Below, in pieces: positions 46,499 through 54,928 of a stretch of 64,000 bases of DNA (positions are counted from its first letter, which is position 1; each line of letters starts with the position of its first letter). Location of the stretch: the NCBI GenBank assembly GCA_027451405.1, contig DAIDJM010000002.1, forward strand, positions 1-64,000, written 5' to 3'. Origin of the DNA: Acetobacteraceae bacterium. Its GTDB lineage: Bacteria > Pseudomonadota > Alphaproteobacteria > Acetobacterales > Acetobacteraceae. The position numbers and the translations under genes are program-made. The notes below the pieces were generated by a model. That model searched no databases. It was not told the origin of the DNA and saw only the letters and a list, made by a program, of their open reading frames with translations.

Positions 46499-48250
46499 AT
46501 GACGATCTCCGGGGTCCGGATCGCGCCTGCCGTGCCGAGCCGCGGGCAATCGCTCGCCGAGCCGCCGGCCGACCCGATGGCGCCGCTGGGCGAGGCGCTG
46601 CTGCGGCTCGGGCAATGCGACGGGCAGACGCTCGAGCGCGGGCGGCGGGTGGCGGCCGAGACCGGCCAGCGGCTCGATGCGGTGCTGCTGCAACTCGGGC
46701 TGGTGACGGAGCGGGGGCTGGCGGATGCCTATGCGGCGCTGCTCGGCGTGCCGATCGCGAGCCCGGCGCGCTATCCCGAGGCGCCGCTGCTGCCGGATTT
46801 GCTGGCCCCGCGCTATTTGCGGGCGGCGCGGGTGATGCCGCTCGCGATCGAGGACGGCGCGCTCGTGCTCGGGGTCGCCGATGCGCTCGACGAATTCGCG
46901 CCCGCGGCGGTCGCGCACCGGACCGGCATGGCGGTGCGGGTGGAGATCGCGGTGCCGATCGAGCTCGAAGCGGCGTTCGGGCGGCTCTATCCGGAGGGCG
47001 AGGCCGAGGAGACGCCGGGGGGCGGGCATGGCGGCGAGGCGCTCGAGGAGGATGCCGAGCGGCTGAAGGATCTGGCGAGCGAGGCGCCGGTGATCCGGCT
47101 CGTCAACCAGATCATTTCGCGGGCGGTGGAAACCCACGCGTCCGACATCCATATCGAGCCGTTCGAGGACCGGTTGCGCGTGCGCTACCGGTATGACGGC
47201 GTGCTGCACGAGGCGGACAATCCGAGCGCGCGGCTGGCGCCGGCCATCATCAGCCGCGTGAAGATCATGGCGAAGCTCGATATCGCCGAGCGCCGGCTGC
47301 CGCAGGACGGGCGCATCAAGCTCGCGGTGCGCGGCACCGAGATCGATTTCCGCGTCTCCACCATTCCCTCGCTGCATGGCGAGAAGGTGGTGCTGCGCGT
47401 GCTCGACCGCAGTTCGGTGGTGTTCGACTACGAAAAGCTCGGCCTGCCCGCTGCCGTGGTGCGCGACTGGACGCGGGCCCTCGAATTGCCGAACGGGATA
47501 TTGCTGGTGACGGGGCCGACCGGCAGCGGCAAGACCACGACGCTCTACACCGGGCTGACGGCGATCAATGCGGTGAGCCGCAATATCGTGACCGTCGAGG
47601 ACCCGATCGAATATCAGCTGCACGGGATCAACCAGATCCAGACCAAGCCGGCGATCGGGCTGACCTTCGCGACGCTGCTGCGCTCGATCCTGCGGCAGGA
47701 TCCGGACGTGATCATGGTGGGCGAGATCCGCGATCTGGAGACCGCGCAGATTGCCGTGCAGGCGGCGCTCACGGGCCATCTCGTGCTGTCGACGCTGCAT
47801 ACCAATTCCGCTTCTGCAACTATCACCCGGCTGCGGGACATGGGGCTCGAGGATTACCTGCTGACGGCGGTGCTGCGCGGCGTGCTGGCGCAGCGGCTGG
47901 TGCGGCGGCTGTGCGATGCCTGCAAGCGCGAGGCGGAGGCGCCGGCGGAGCTGGTCGAGCGGTTCGACCTCAAGCGGCGGGCGGCGGGCGGGCGCGTGCG
48001 GCTGTGGCACGCGGTCGGGTGCGCGAAATGCCGCAGCACCGGATATCGGGGCCGGCAGGCGATCGCCGAGTTCCTGCAGCCCAATCCCGAGATCGAGCAT
48101 CTGATCTTTTCTAAAGCGGATCAGAGTGAGATCGAGCGCGCCGCCGTGACGCACGGCATGGTGACGATGTTCCAGGCGGGGCTCGATGCGGCGCTCGCCG
48201 GCACCACGACCATCGAAGAAGTGGTGCGCAGCATCCGCGCCGAGGCCTGA
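46499..48250 (+). CDS. gspE: Type II secretion ATPase GspE
   Basis: Cytoplasmic hexameric ATPase that drives pseudopilus assembly. The 583 residues comprise an N-terminal MshEN-like domain (about 30-165, LGEALLRLGQCDGQTLERG) and the N2/ATPase core with HASDIHIEPFEDRLRVRYRYDG. Then come Walker A GPTGSGKTTTLYTGL, the Asp box TVEDPIEYQL, Walker B VIMVGEIRDLETAQIAVQAALTGHLVLSTLHTN, and a tetracysteine zinc motif (CDACKRE...CAKCRSTGYRG). All are intact. It overlaps gspF by one base (TGATG), and it leads the operon E-F-L-M-N/C-D. Confidence 0.95.
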   Translation: MTISGVRIAPAVPSRGQSLAEPPADPMAPLGEALLRLGQCDGQTLERGRRVAAETGQRLDAVLLQLGLVTERGLADAYAALLGVPIASPARYPEAPLLPDLLAPRYLRAARVMPLAIEDGALVLGVADALDEFAPAAVAHRTGMAVRVEIAVPIELEAAFGRLYPEGEAEETPGGGHGGEALEEDAERLKDLASEAPVIRLVNQIISRAVETHASDIHIEPFEDRLRVRYRYDGVLHEADNPSARLAPAIISRVKIMAKLDIAERRLPQDGRIKLAVRGTEIDFRVSTIPSLHGEKVVLRVLDRSSVVFDYEKLGLPAAVVRDWTRALELPNGILLVTGPTGSGKTTTLYTGLTAINAVSRNIVTVEDPIEYQLHGINQIQTKPAIGLTFATLLRSILRQDPDVIMVGEIRDLETAQIAVQAALTGHLVLSTLHTNSASATITRLRDMGLEDYLLTAVLRGVLAQRLVRRLCDACKREAEAPAELVERFDLKRRAAGGRVRLWHAVGCAKCRSTGYRGRQAIAEFLQPNPEIEHLIFSKADQSEIERAAVTHGMVTMFQAGLDAALAGTTTIEEVVRSIRAEA

Positions 48251-49476
48251 TGCCGGCGTTCCGCTACACCGCGATCGCCGCGAACGGCGATCTGGTTTCC
48301 GGTTTTCTCGAGGCGCCGTCGGAAGCGTCGCTGATCGAGCAGCTCCGGCGCCAGGGCAGCCTGCCGATGCGGGCCGAGCCGGCGGACCGCGCCGGCGGAT
48401 GGTTCGGCGGATGGCTGCGCGCCGAGTTCGGGCAGCGGCGGGGGCTTTCCGGGGCCGAGGTCGCCAATGTCACGCGCGAGCTCGCGGTGATGCTGCAGGC
48501 GGGGCAGGATCTCGATCGCGCGCTGCGATTTCTCGTGGATACGGCGGGTGCGCCGCGGGTGGCGCGCGTGCTGGGCGCGCTGCGCGACGCGGTGCGCGAC
48601 GGCAGCCCGCTCGCGGCGGCGCTGGCCCAGCATCCGGAATCGTTTCCGCGGCTCTATGTCGGGCTGGTGCGCGCGGGCGAGGCGGGCGGGATGCTCGCGC
48701 CGACGCTCGCGCGCCTGGCCGATCTGCTCGAGCGGCAGCGCGCGCTGCGCTCCTCGATCGTGAGCGCGCTGATCTATCCCTCGATCCTGGTGGCGACCGG
48801 CATCGGCGCGATCGTTCTGCTGCTGACGCAGGTGCTCCCGCAATTCACGCCGCTGTTCGAGCAGGCCGGCGCGTCGCTGCCGCTGCCCACGCGCATCGTC
48901 ATGGGACTCGGCGCGTTCGTGTCCGCCTGGGGGTTGTGGGTGCTGCTCGCGGTCGGCGTGCTGGTGCTGATCGGGCGGCAGGCGTTGCAGCGCCCGGGGC
49001 CGCGGCTGATGGTGGACCGGCTGGTGCTGCGGGTGCCGGTGGCGGGGACGCTCGCGCGCGAGGTGCTGGCGGCGCGGTTCGCGCGCACGCTCGGCACGCT
49101 GCTGCAGAATGGCGTGCCGCTGGTCGGCGCGCTCGGGATCGTCGCCGACGTGATCGGCAATCGCGCGGCCGAGAGCGCGGTGCGGGAGGCGACCGACAGC
49201 GCCAAGGGGGGTGCCGGGCTCGCGCGGCCGCTGCAGCAATCGGGTTTGTTTCCGATCCGGATGGTGTATCTGCTGCGGCTCGGCGAGGAGACCGCGCAGC
49301 TCGGGCCCATGGCGCTGCGGGCGGCGGAAATCCACGAGGAGCAGTCGCGGCTCGGGATCGAGCGAATCGTTTCGCTGCTCGTGCCGGTTCTGATCGTGCT
49401 GATCGGTGGCGCGGTGGCGGGCATCGTGAGCGCCCTGATGCTGGCCATGCTCAGCCTCAACGACCTCGCGCAGTGA
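48250..49476 (+). CDS. gspF: Type II secretion inner-membrane protein GspF
   Basis: Platform protein of 408 residues with two repeated cytoplasmic T2SSF domains, each followed by membrane helices. Domain 1: VANVTRELAVMLQAGQDLDRALRFLVDTAG...LAQHPESFPRLYVGLVRAGEAGGML. Domain 2: EVLAARFARTLGTLLQNGVPLVGALGIV...PIRMVYLLRLGEETAQL. Terminal helix: LLVPVLIVLIGGAVAGIVSALMLAML. It starts inside the gspE stop. Partner of GspE and GspL. Confidence 0.95.
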   Translation: MPAFRYTAIAANGDLVSGFLEAPSEASLIEQLRRQGSLPMRAEPADRAGGWFGGWLRAEFGQRRGLSGAEVANVTRELAVMLQAGQDLDRALRFLVDTAGAPRVARVLGALRDAVRDGSPLAAALAQHPESFPRLYVGLVRAGEAGGMLAPTLARLADLLERQRALRSSIVSALIYPSILVATGIGAIVLLLTQVLPQFTPLFEQAGASLPLPTRIVMGLGAFVSAWGLWVLLAVGVLVLIGRQALQRPGPRLMVDRLVLRVPVAGTLAREVLAARFARTLGTLLQNGVPLVGALGIVADVIGNRAAESAVREATDSAKGGAGLARPLQQSGLFPIRMVYLLRLGEETAQLGPMALRAAEIHEEQSRLGIERIVSLLVPVLIVLIGGAVAGIVSALMLAMLSLNDLAQ

Positions 49477-49541
49477 GGATCGCGGTGCGACGGCGGTTCC
49501 CTTTTGCGTTTTGCGGCGCGGCAGGCTAGGGCCGCCGCGCG

Positions 49542-50546
49542 ATGTTGGCCGAGTTTTTCGAATGGTGGGGCCGTAACCTCCTTGAAATGGTGCCGCCGCG
49601 CTGGCGCGAGGGGGCCGGCGCCAACGCGCTCGTGGCCGATGCCACCGTGCCGGGGGTGATCGCGTTCGCGCGGCGCCGGCGCGGGGGGGAGGCGCGGCTC
49701 GGGCAGGCGCGCGCGGACGATCCGGCGCTCGCGCGGGCGATCGGGCCAATGCCGTCGGGCGAGACGGTGGTGCTGCGGCTGCCGGCCAGCGCCGTGCTCG
49801 AGCGGCCCGTGCAATTGCCGCTCGCGGCGGAGCGCGATCCCGAGCGCGTGCTCGCCTACGATATGGAGCGGTTGACTCCGTTCGGGGCGAACGAGGTTTT
49901 CTGGGGCTACAGCGTCGAAAATCGCGACCGGGCGCGCAACCGGCTGTCGCTGCGGCTGGCGCTCGTGCCGCGCGCGACGGTGGCTGGGCTGATCGATGCG
50001 CTGGCGGCGGCCGGCGCCCGGCCGAGCCTGATCGAAGCCCAGACCGCGACTGGCGCGCAATCGATCCGGCTCGAGCACGAAGCGCGCAAGACGGCCCGGC
50101 TCTCGCCGCGCAACGCGGCGATCGTGCTCGGCGCGCTCGCCCTGCTCGCGCTGTTCTCGCCCTTTCTGCGCCAGTCGGTCGAACTCGCCGGCGCGCAGTC
50201 GCGGCTGGCGTCGCTGGCACCGCAATTCCGGGTGGTGGAGGCGTTGCGCGCGCGCATCAATGGCGGCGGCTCCGACGTCGTGGTCCGCGAGGCGCGGCGG
50301 CTCGGGGACACGCTCGGCGCGCTGGCGGCGATCACGGAAATCCTGCCGGACGACAGCTATCTCACGGAATTCTCGATGCGTGAGCGCAAGATGACGCTGT
50401 CGGGCCTGTCCGCCTCGGCGCCGCGCCTGATCAGCGCGCTCTCGGGCGATGCGCGCATCCGCAATCCCGCCTTCACCGCGCCGGTCACGCGCGCGGAGGC
50501 GAGCCATGACGACGTCTTCACCATCCGCGCAGACCTGGCCGACTAG
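49542..50546 (+). CDS. gspL: GspL/PilN-like assembly protein
   Basis: A 334-residue bitopic protein. A cytoplasmic actin-like part comes first (PSGETVVLRLPASAVLERPVQLPLAAERDPERVLAYDMERLTPFGANEVFWGY). A membrane helix at about 185-205 (AAIVLGALALLALFSPFL) precedes a PilN-like periplasmic ferredoxin-like domain (GALAAITEILPDDSYLTEFSMRERKMTLSGLSASAPRLISAL). It recruits GspE to the inner membrane. It is fused in the PilM-PilN manner typical of GspL. Next gene starts 2 nt after its stop. Confidence 0.85.
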   Translation: MLAEFFEWWGRNLLEMVPPRWREGAGANALVADATVPGVIAFARRRRGGEARLGQARADDPALARAIGPMPSGETVVLRLPASAVLERPVQLPLAAERDPERVLAYDMERLTPFGANEVFWGYSVENRDRARNRLSLRLALVPRATVAGLIDALAAAGARPSLIEAQTATGAQSIRLEHEARKTARLSPRNAAIVLGALALLALFSPFLRQSVELAGAQSRLASLAPQFRVVEALRARINGGGSDVVVREARRLGDTLGALAAITEILPDDSYLTEFSMRERKMTLSGLSASAPRLISALSGDARIRNPAFTAPVTRAEASHDDVFTIRADLAD

Positions 50547-50547
50547 C

Positions 50548-51126
50548 ATGGCGATCGCGCTGCCAGACGGAAGGGAAGGCCGCATCCTGGCCGCGCTGCT
50601 CGCGGTGCTGGCGCTGCTGCTGTTCTGGCTCGCCTGCGTGGCGCCGGTCCTCGACTGGTACGATGCGCGCGCGCAACGCGTCGCCGCGATCGAGCAGCGC
50701 GCGGCGCGCGAGGAAGCGCTGATCCGGATGCTGCCGGCGCTCAAGGCGGCGGCGGGCCGCGCGGCGCGGCTGCCGGAGCGGGCGCTTCTTTCGGGCGAGA
50801 GCGACGCGGTGGCGGGGGCGGCGCTGCAGGAGCAGGTGCAGGGCATGGCCGGCAGCGCCGATGCGCAGCTCACCAGCATCGAGACGCTGCCCGCCGAGCA
50901 GGCTGGCGCGTTCCGCCGGATCGGCGTGCGCGTCGCGCTGAATGCGCAATTGCCCGTCGTCGTGGCGCTGCTCAAGGCGATCGAGACCGCCGAGCCGCGC
51001 ATGCTGATCGACGATATCCGCCTCACCGCTACGCCGGTCGGGCCGCAGAACGTGCAACTGCCGCTCGATGCGGCCTTCACGGTCTATGCGTTCCGCTCCG
51101 GTTCGTCAGCGGAACAGACGCCGTGA
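50548..51126 (+). CDS. gspM: GspM-like type II secretion protein
   Basis: A 192-residue protein with one N-terminal membrane helix (ILAALLAVLALLLFWLACVAPVLDWY), a coiled-coil-like stretch (ARAQRVAAIEQRAAREEALIRML) and a periplasmic ferredoxin-like domain (LNAQLPVVVALLKAIETAEPRMLIDDIRLTA), the layout of GspM/PilO. ATG 50548 is 2 nt after the gspL stop. It overlaps the next gene by 4 nt. Confidence 0.85.
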   Translation: MAIALPDGREGRILAALLAVLALLLFWLACVAPVLDWYDARAQRVAAIEQRAAREEALIRMLPALKAAAGRAARLPERALLSGESDAVAGAALQEQVQGMAGSADAQLTSIETLPAEQAGAFRRIGVRVALNAQLPVVVALLKAIETAEPRMLIDDIRLTATPVGPQNVQLPLDAAFTVYAFRSGSSAEQTP

Positions 51127-51767
51127 ACGCGCGGGCGCTGCGGCTGTTCTACGCGGGCTGCGGCGTTTTGCTGCTGCTGATCGGGCTCGCCTGGTTGCCG
51201 GGCGCGCCGCCCGAGCCGCCCGCCGTCCTGCGGCCGCCGCGCAGCGGCGCGGGCGAGCCCGCGGGCGGCCCGCCGGTCACCCATAATTACGAACGCATCG
51301 CCGAGACGATCCTCGCGCGGCCGCTCTTCACCATCGGCCGGCGGCCACATCAGGAACCGGCGCGCGGAAACCGCTTCGCCGGCGACGGCATCCCGCGGCT
51401 TTCCGGGATCATGATCACGCCCTATGGGAAGCGCGCGATCTTCATGCCGGACGGGGGAAAGCCGATGGTGCTCGCGGTCGGGGCCTCGATCGGCGACCAT
51501 ACGATCCGCGCGATCGACCGCGACGGCGTCGTGCTCGACGGCGTCGCGCAGAAACTCCATCCGACTCTGGACCGGCAGCGCACCGGTCCGCTGACGCCGA
51601 ACATTTTGCCGGGCTTTCAGCCGCAACCTTTCGTGCCGCCGAATTTCAATCCGGCTTTCCCGCAGGGGCAGCCTGCCGGCGAAGATGGCAACGCGCCGCC
51701 GAACGTGCCGCCTCCGCAACCCTTTACGCCGCCCTTCCGCGGCCCCTTTCCGCACGGGAGAGAGTGA
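51123..51767 (+). CDS. GspC/GspN-like periplasmic coupling protein
   Basis: A 214-residue protein with an N-terminal membrane anchor (LRLFYAGCGVLLLLIGLAWLPG) and a periplasmic domain similar to the GspC homology region (ILARPLFTIGRR...LSGIMITPYGKRAIFMPDGGKPMVLAVGASIGDHTIRAIDRDGVVLDG). The tail is Pro/Phe/Asn-rich and unstructured (about residues 165-214). It likely links the inner-membrane platform to the secretin. GTG 51123 overlaps the gspM stop. I cannot decide between the names GspC and GspN. Confidence 0.75.
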   Translation: MNARALRLFYAGCGVLLLLIGLAWLPGAPPEPPAVLRPPRSGAGEPAGGPPVTHNYERIAETILARPLFTIGRRPHQEPARGNRFAGDGIPRLSGIMITPYGKRAIFMPDGGKPMVLAVGASIGDHTIRAIDRDGVVLDGVAQKLHPTLDRQRTGPLTPNILPGFQPQPFVPPNFNPAFPQGQPAGEDGNAPPNVPPPQPFTPPFRGPFPHGRE

Positions 51768-51769
51768 CG

Positions 51770-54127
51770 ATGCCGAATAGCCGCCGGCACTGGCGTTGGC
51801 TCGCCGCCACGCCTTGGATCGCTTCCGGCTGCGCCCAGCATCCGATGGCGCCGCCATCCGCGATGGTGCCGCCGCTCCCACCGCTCACGCATGACGCCGG
51901 ACAGGCGACGCCGCGGGTCAGCGGCAGCGTCGCCGCGGGCGAGGCCCTGCCGCGCGTCGCGGTCAGCACGGCGCCGTCGGCGATCGCCGAAGGAGCGGCG
52001 GCGCCCGGCGCCGCTGCTCCCGGGAACGTCACGCTCGATTTCGCCGATACCGACATTCGCGAGGTGGCGGCGCAGATTCTCGGCAACGAGCTGCATGTGA
52101 ACTACACGATCGACCCGACCGTGCATGGGACGGCCACCTTGCGCACCGTCGTGCCGCTCTCGAACGCGCAGCTCATTCCTGTGCTGCAATCGCTGCTGGC
52201 GCAGAACGGCGCGACGCTGGTGCGGTCGGGCGGCGTCTATCGCGTGCTCCCGGCGGCGGCCGCGGCCGGGCTCGCGGGTTCGGAGGGGACCGCCGGCGGC
52301 GAGATGGTGCCACTCCGTTACGTCGCCGCTGAGGATCTTGCCAAGGCGCTGCAGCCTTATGCGCAGAACGGCGCACGCATCGTCGCGGTTCCGGCGAGCA
52401 ACGCGGTGGTGATCTCGGGTGAGCCCGGGCAGCGCGACGCGCTGATCGATCTCGTGCGTTCGTTCGATATCGACGTGCTGGCCGGTCAATCCTACGCGCT
52501 GTTCCCGGTCGAAACCGGGAACGCCGAGGATTTCGCCGACGCGATGAAACAGGCGTTTCACGCGCAGCAGAACGGGCCGCTCGCCAATCAGGTGCGGGTG
52601 GTGCCCCTCAAGCGTGTCAATGCCGTGCTGGTGATCGCCAATTCGCCGCGCTATATCGCCGATGCCCGCCGGGCCTATGCCGTGATCGAGCGGGGACGGC
52701 AGCAGACGATGCGCACCTGGCACGTCTATTATCTGCAGAACAGCACGGCGAACGATATCGCCTATGTGCTGCAGGAAGCCTTCACGCCGGGCAACGTCAC
52801 GGCGCAGCCGAGCGCGCACGCGACCGGTCAGGCGCCTCAGGGACCAACGGGAATCAGTCCGCTCGGCGGATCGAGCAGCCTCGGCGGCATCGGCAGTCAG
52901 GGCGGCACGGGCGCGGGTGGCATAGGCGGCGCCGGTGGGATCGGCGGCACGGGCGGCATGGGTGGCGTGGGCGGCGGCCTCGGCGCCACCGGTGCGACCG
53001 GCGGCCAGGGAGCGCCGGCGACGCCGACCGGGGCCTCCACCGGCGCCAATCCGCTGCTCGGCGGACTTTCCTCGAGCGGCGGCGGCGGCGAACAAGATCA
53101 GAACAGCATGCGGATCATTCCGAATCCCGATAACAACGCCATTCTGGTCTATGCGACGGCACAGGAGGAAAACACCGTCGAGGCGATGCTGCACAAGATC
53201 GACATCCTGCCGCTGCAGGTGCGCATCGATGTCATTATCGCCGAGGTCACGCTCAACGATCAGCTCAATTACGGTCTGCAATTCTTTTTCCGCCACCACA
53301 GTATTAATGGTGGGCTGACCGAAAACGCTGGCTCGGGCGGGACCGGCGTGACCATCCCGTTCACGAGCGCCGGCACCAGCGTGCTGCCGCTACCAGCAAC
53401 CAGCCTGCCCAATTTCGTGTTCAACGCGGCCGGCAAGGATGGCGATCTCGTGCTGCAGGCGCTGCAGAACGTCACCACCGTGAAAGTGCTGGATTCGCCC
53501 GATCTGCTCGTGCTGGACAACGAAACTGCGCAGTTGCAGGTCGGCAACCTCGTGCCCTACCAGACCGGTAGCTTGTCGGCCGCGGCCGGCACCGGGCTCG
53601 CGACTGCGACCAGCGTGAATTACCAGCAGACGGGGGTGATCACGAAAGTCACGCCGCGGGTCAATTCGGGTGGGCTCGTGACGCTCGACATTGCCCAGGA
53701 AGTGAGCGGGGTAGCCCCGAATTCCGGCAGTTCGGCGACCTCCGGCTCCACGCTGAACACGCCCACCTTCACCGAGCGCGCCGTTACCAGCCGCGTGGTG
53801 GTCCAGGACGGACAGACCGTCGGTCTGGCGGGCCTCATCACCGATCAGTTGCAGAAGGGAAATACCGGCATTCCCTGGCTGAAGGACGTGCCCTTACTGG
53901 GTCTGCTGGCCGGCAACCAGGCGAACAGCCGGGGCCGCACCGAATTGCTGGTGCTGCTGACGCCGCACGTGCTGCACGATCAGCGCGATGCGCGCGCGCT
54001 GACCGAGGATCTACGCCAGGAACTGCCGAGCGCGGCGCTCACCCCTTACGAATTGCAGGCCCTGCCGGATACCGGCTCCGCCGATCCGCAGGCCGGGCTG
54101 CGGCATTCGCTCGGGCTCGGGCAGTGA
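51770..54127 (+). CDS. gspD: Type II secretion outer-membrane secretin GspD
   Basis: A 785-residue secretin. A possible lipoprotein signal ends IASGC. N0-N2 modules follow (VTLDFADTDIREVAAQILG; VPLRYVAAEDLAKALQPYAQ; VRVVPLKRVNAVLVIANSP). N3 is interrupted by a long Gly/Thr/Ser-rich low-complexity insert (about residues 350-440, GGIGGAGGIGG-type). The secretin barrel contains VRIDVIIAEVTLNDQLNYGLQFFF, LDSPDLLVLDNETAQLQVG and VQDGQTVGLAGLITDQLQKGNTGIPWLKDVPLLGLLAG. ATG 51770 has GGGAGAG upstream; GTG 51764 is possible. Its stop overlaps the GTG of a fatty acid hydroxylase. Confidence 0.95.
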   Translation: MPNSRRHWRWLAATPWIASGCAQHPMAPPSAMVPPLPPLTHDAGQATPRVSGSVAAGEALPRVAVSTAPSAIAEGAAAPGAAAPGNVTLDFADTDIREVAAQILGNELHVNYTIDPTVHGTATLRTVVPLSNAQLIPVLQSLLAQNGATLVRSGGVYRVLPAAAAAGLAGSEGTAGGEMVPLRYVAAEDLAKALQPYAQNGARIVAVPASNAVVISGEPGQRDALIDLVRSFDIDVLAGQSYALFPVETGNAEDFADAMKQAFHAQQNGPLANQVRVVPLKRVNAVLVIANSPRYIADARRAYAVIERGRQQTMRTWHVYYLQNSTANDIAYVLQEAFTPGNVTAQPSAHATGQAPQGPTGISPLGGSSSLGGIGSQGGTGAGGIGGAGGIGGTGGMGGVGGGLGATGATGGQGAPATPTGASTGANPLLGGLSSSGGGGEQDQNSMRIIPNPDNNAILVYATAQEENTVEAMLHKIDILPLQVRIDVIIAEVTLNDQLNYGLQFFFRHHSINGGLTENAGSGGTGVTIPFTSAGTSVLPLPATSLPNFVFNAAGKDGDLVLQALQNVTTVKVLDSPDLLVLDNETAQLQVGNLVPYQTGSLSAAAGTGLATATSVNYQQTGVITKVTPRVNSGGLVTLDIAQEVSGVAPNSGSSATSGSTLNTPTFTERAVTSRVVVQDGQTVGLAGLITDQLQKGNTGIPWLKDVPLLGLLAGNQANSRGRTELLVLLTPHVLHDQRDARALTEDLRQELPSAALTPYELQALPDTGSADPQAGLRHSLGLGQ

Positions 54128-54741
54128 CGGCGGCGGCAGCCGGACGCCAAGTCTGGCTGCCGTTTCTCGCGCACGGCAGCAACGCGCTGCTGATCGGGCT
54201 CGCCGGCGCGATCGCGGCGGGCGCGCCGCTGTTCGGATTTGCCCTGAATGCGCCTGTGATTCTGCTGGGTGCGCTGCTGTTCTGGGCGACTGAGTATGGC
54301 ACGCACCGTTTCCTGTTCCATGCGCGGCCTGTGCGCCGGGCGTGGGTGCGAGCGCTTCAGTACCGGCTGCATTACGACCACCATGCCGATCCCGCGCGGC
54401 TCGATCTGCTGTTCCTGCCGCCCTGGTACGTCGTGCCGAACCTCGCGGTGACGACGGGGCTCGCCTGGCTGGTGCTCGGCACGCCGTCGCGGGCGCTCTC
54501 GCTCGATCTCGGCGCGATCCTGGCGCTGCTGCATTACGAATGGGTGCATTACATCGCGCATATTCCGTATCTTCCGCGCACCGCGTTCGGACGCTGGATG
54601 AAGAAATACCATCTGCGCCATCATTTTATGAATGAAGCAAAATGGTTCGGCGTGAGCCATCCCCTGGGTGACATGCTTGCCGGCACTGGCGGCCGCCCCG
54701 AGGCCACGCCGCGCAGTTCGACGACGCGGATTTTGTTCTAG
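54124..54741 (+). CDS. Fatty acid hydroxylase / sterol desaturase family protein
   Basis: A 205-residue membrane di-iron oxygenase-like protein with about four helices. The histidine clusters are present: EYGTHRFLFH, LHYDHHADP, HYEWVHYIAHIP and KKYHLRHHFMNEAKWFGVSHPLGD, giving the eight or more His ligands expected. It probably hydroxylates a fatty acid or lipid. The GTG start lies within the gspD stop (GTGA), an arrangement suggesting it is translated with the secretion operon. An R1 pair follows. Confidence 0.88.
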   Translation: MTAAAAGRQVWLPFLAHGSNALLIGLAGAIAAGAPLFGFALNAPVILLGALLFWATEYGTHRFLFHARPVRRAWVRALQYRLHYDHHADPARLDLLFLPPWYVVPNLAVTTGLAWLVLGTPSRALSLDLGAILALLHYEWVHYIAHIPYLPRTAFGRWMKKYHLRHHFMNEAKWFGVSHPLGDMLAGTGGRPEATPRSSTTRILF

Positions 54742-54768
54742 ATTCGGAAGTGAACCTGGTTGTGGCGC

Positions 54769-54830
54769 GCCTCCGGCGGGCAGAGGCTCTGCCTCTGCAC
54801 TCCGCTGGGGCCGAAAGGCCCCGACCCCAT
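54769..54830. repeat. R1 repeat, left half of an inverted pair
   Basis: Near-full copy (CCGACCCCA instead of CAGACCCCA). The following CTTTGAATGAGCCGTG resembles the spacer of the 16051/16157 pair. Confidence 0.8.
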
Positions 54831-54854
54831 CACTTTGAATGAGCCGTGATGTCT

Positions 54855-54893
54855 CCCCAGCGGGTCCCGGGCAGAGCCCGGGCCGCCGGAGGC
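54855..54893. repeat. R1 repeat, truncated right half
   Basis: Partial copy with CCCCAGCGGG, the CCCGGGC/GCCCGGG stem and GCCGGAGGC, in opposite orientation to 54769. Confidence 0.75.
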
Positions 54894-54928
54894 GCGCGCG
54901 TCTTGAGCGGGGCGTGGTAAATCGCCCC

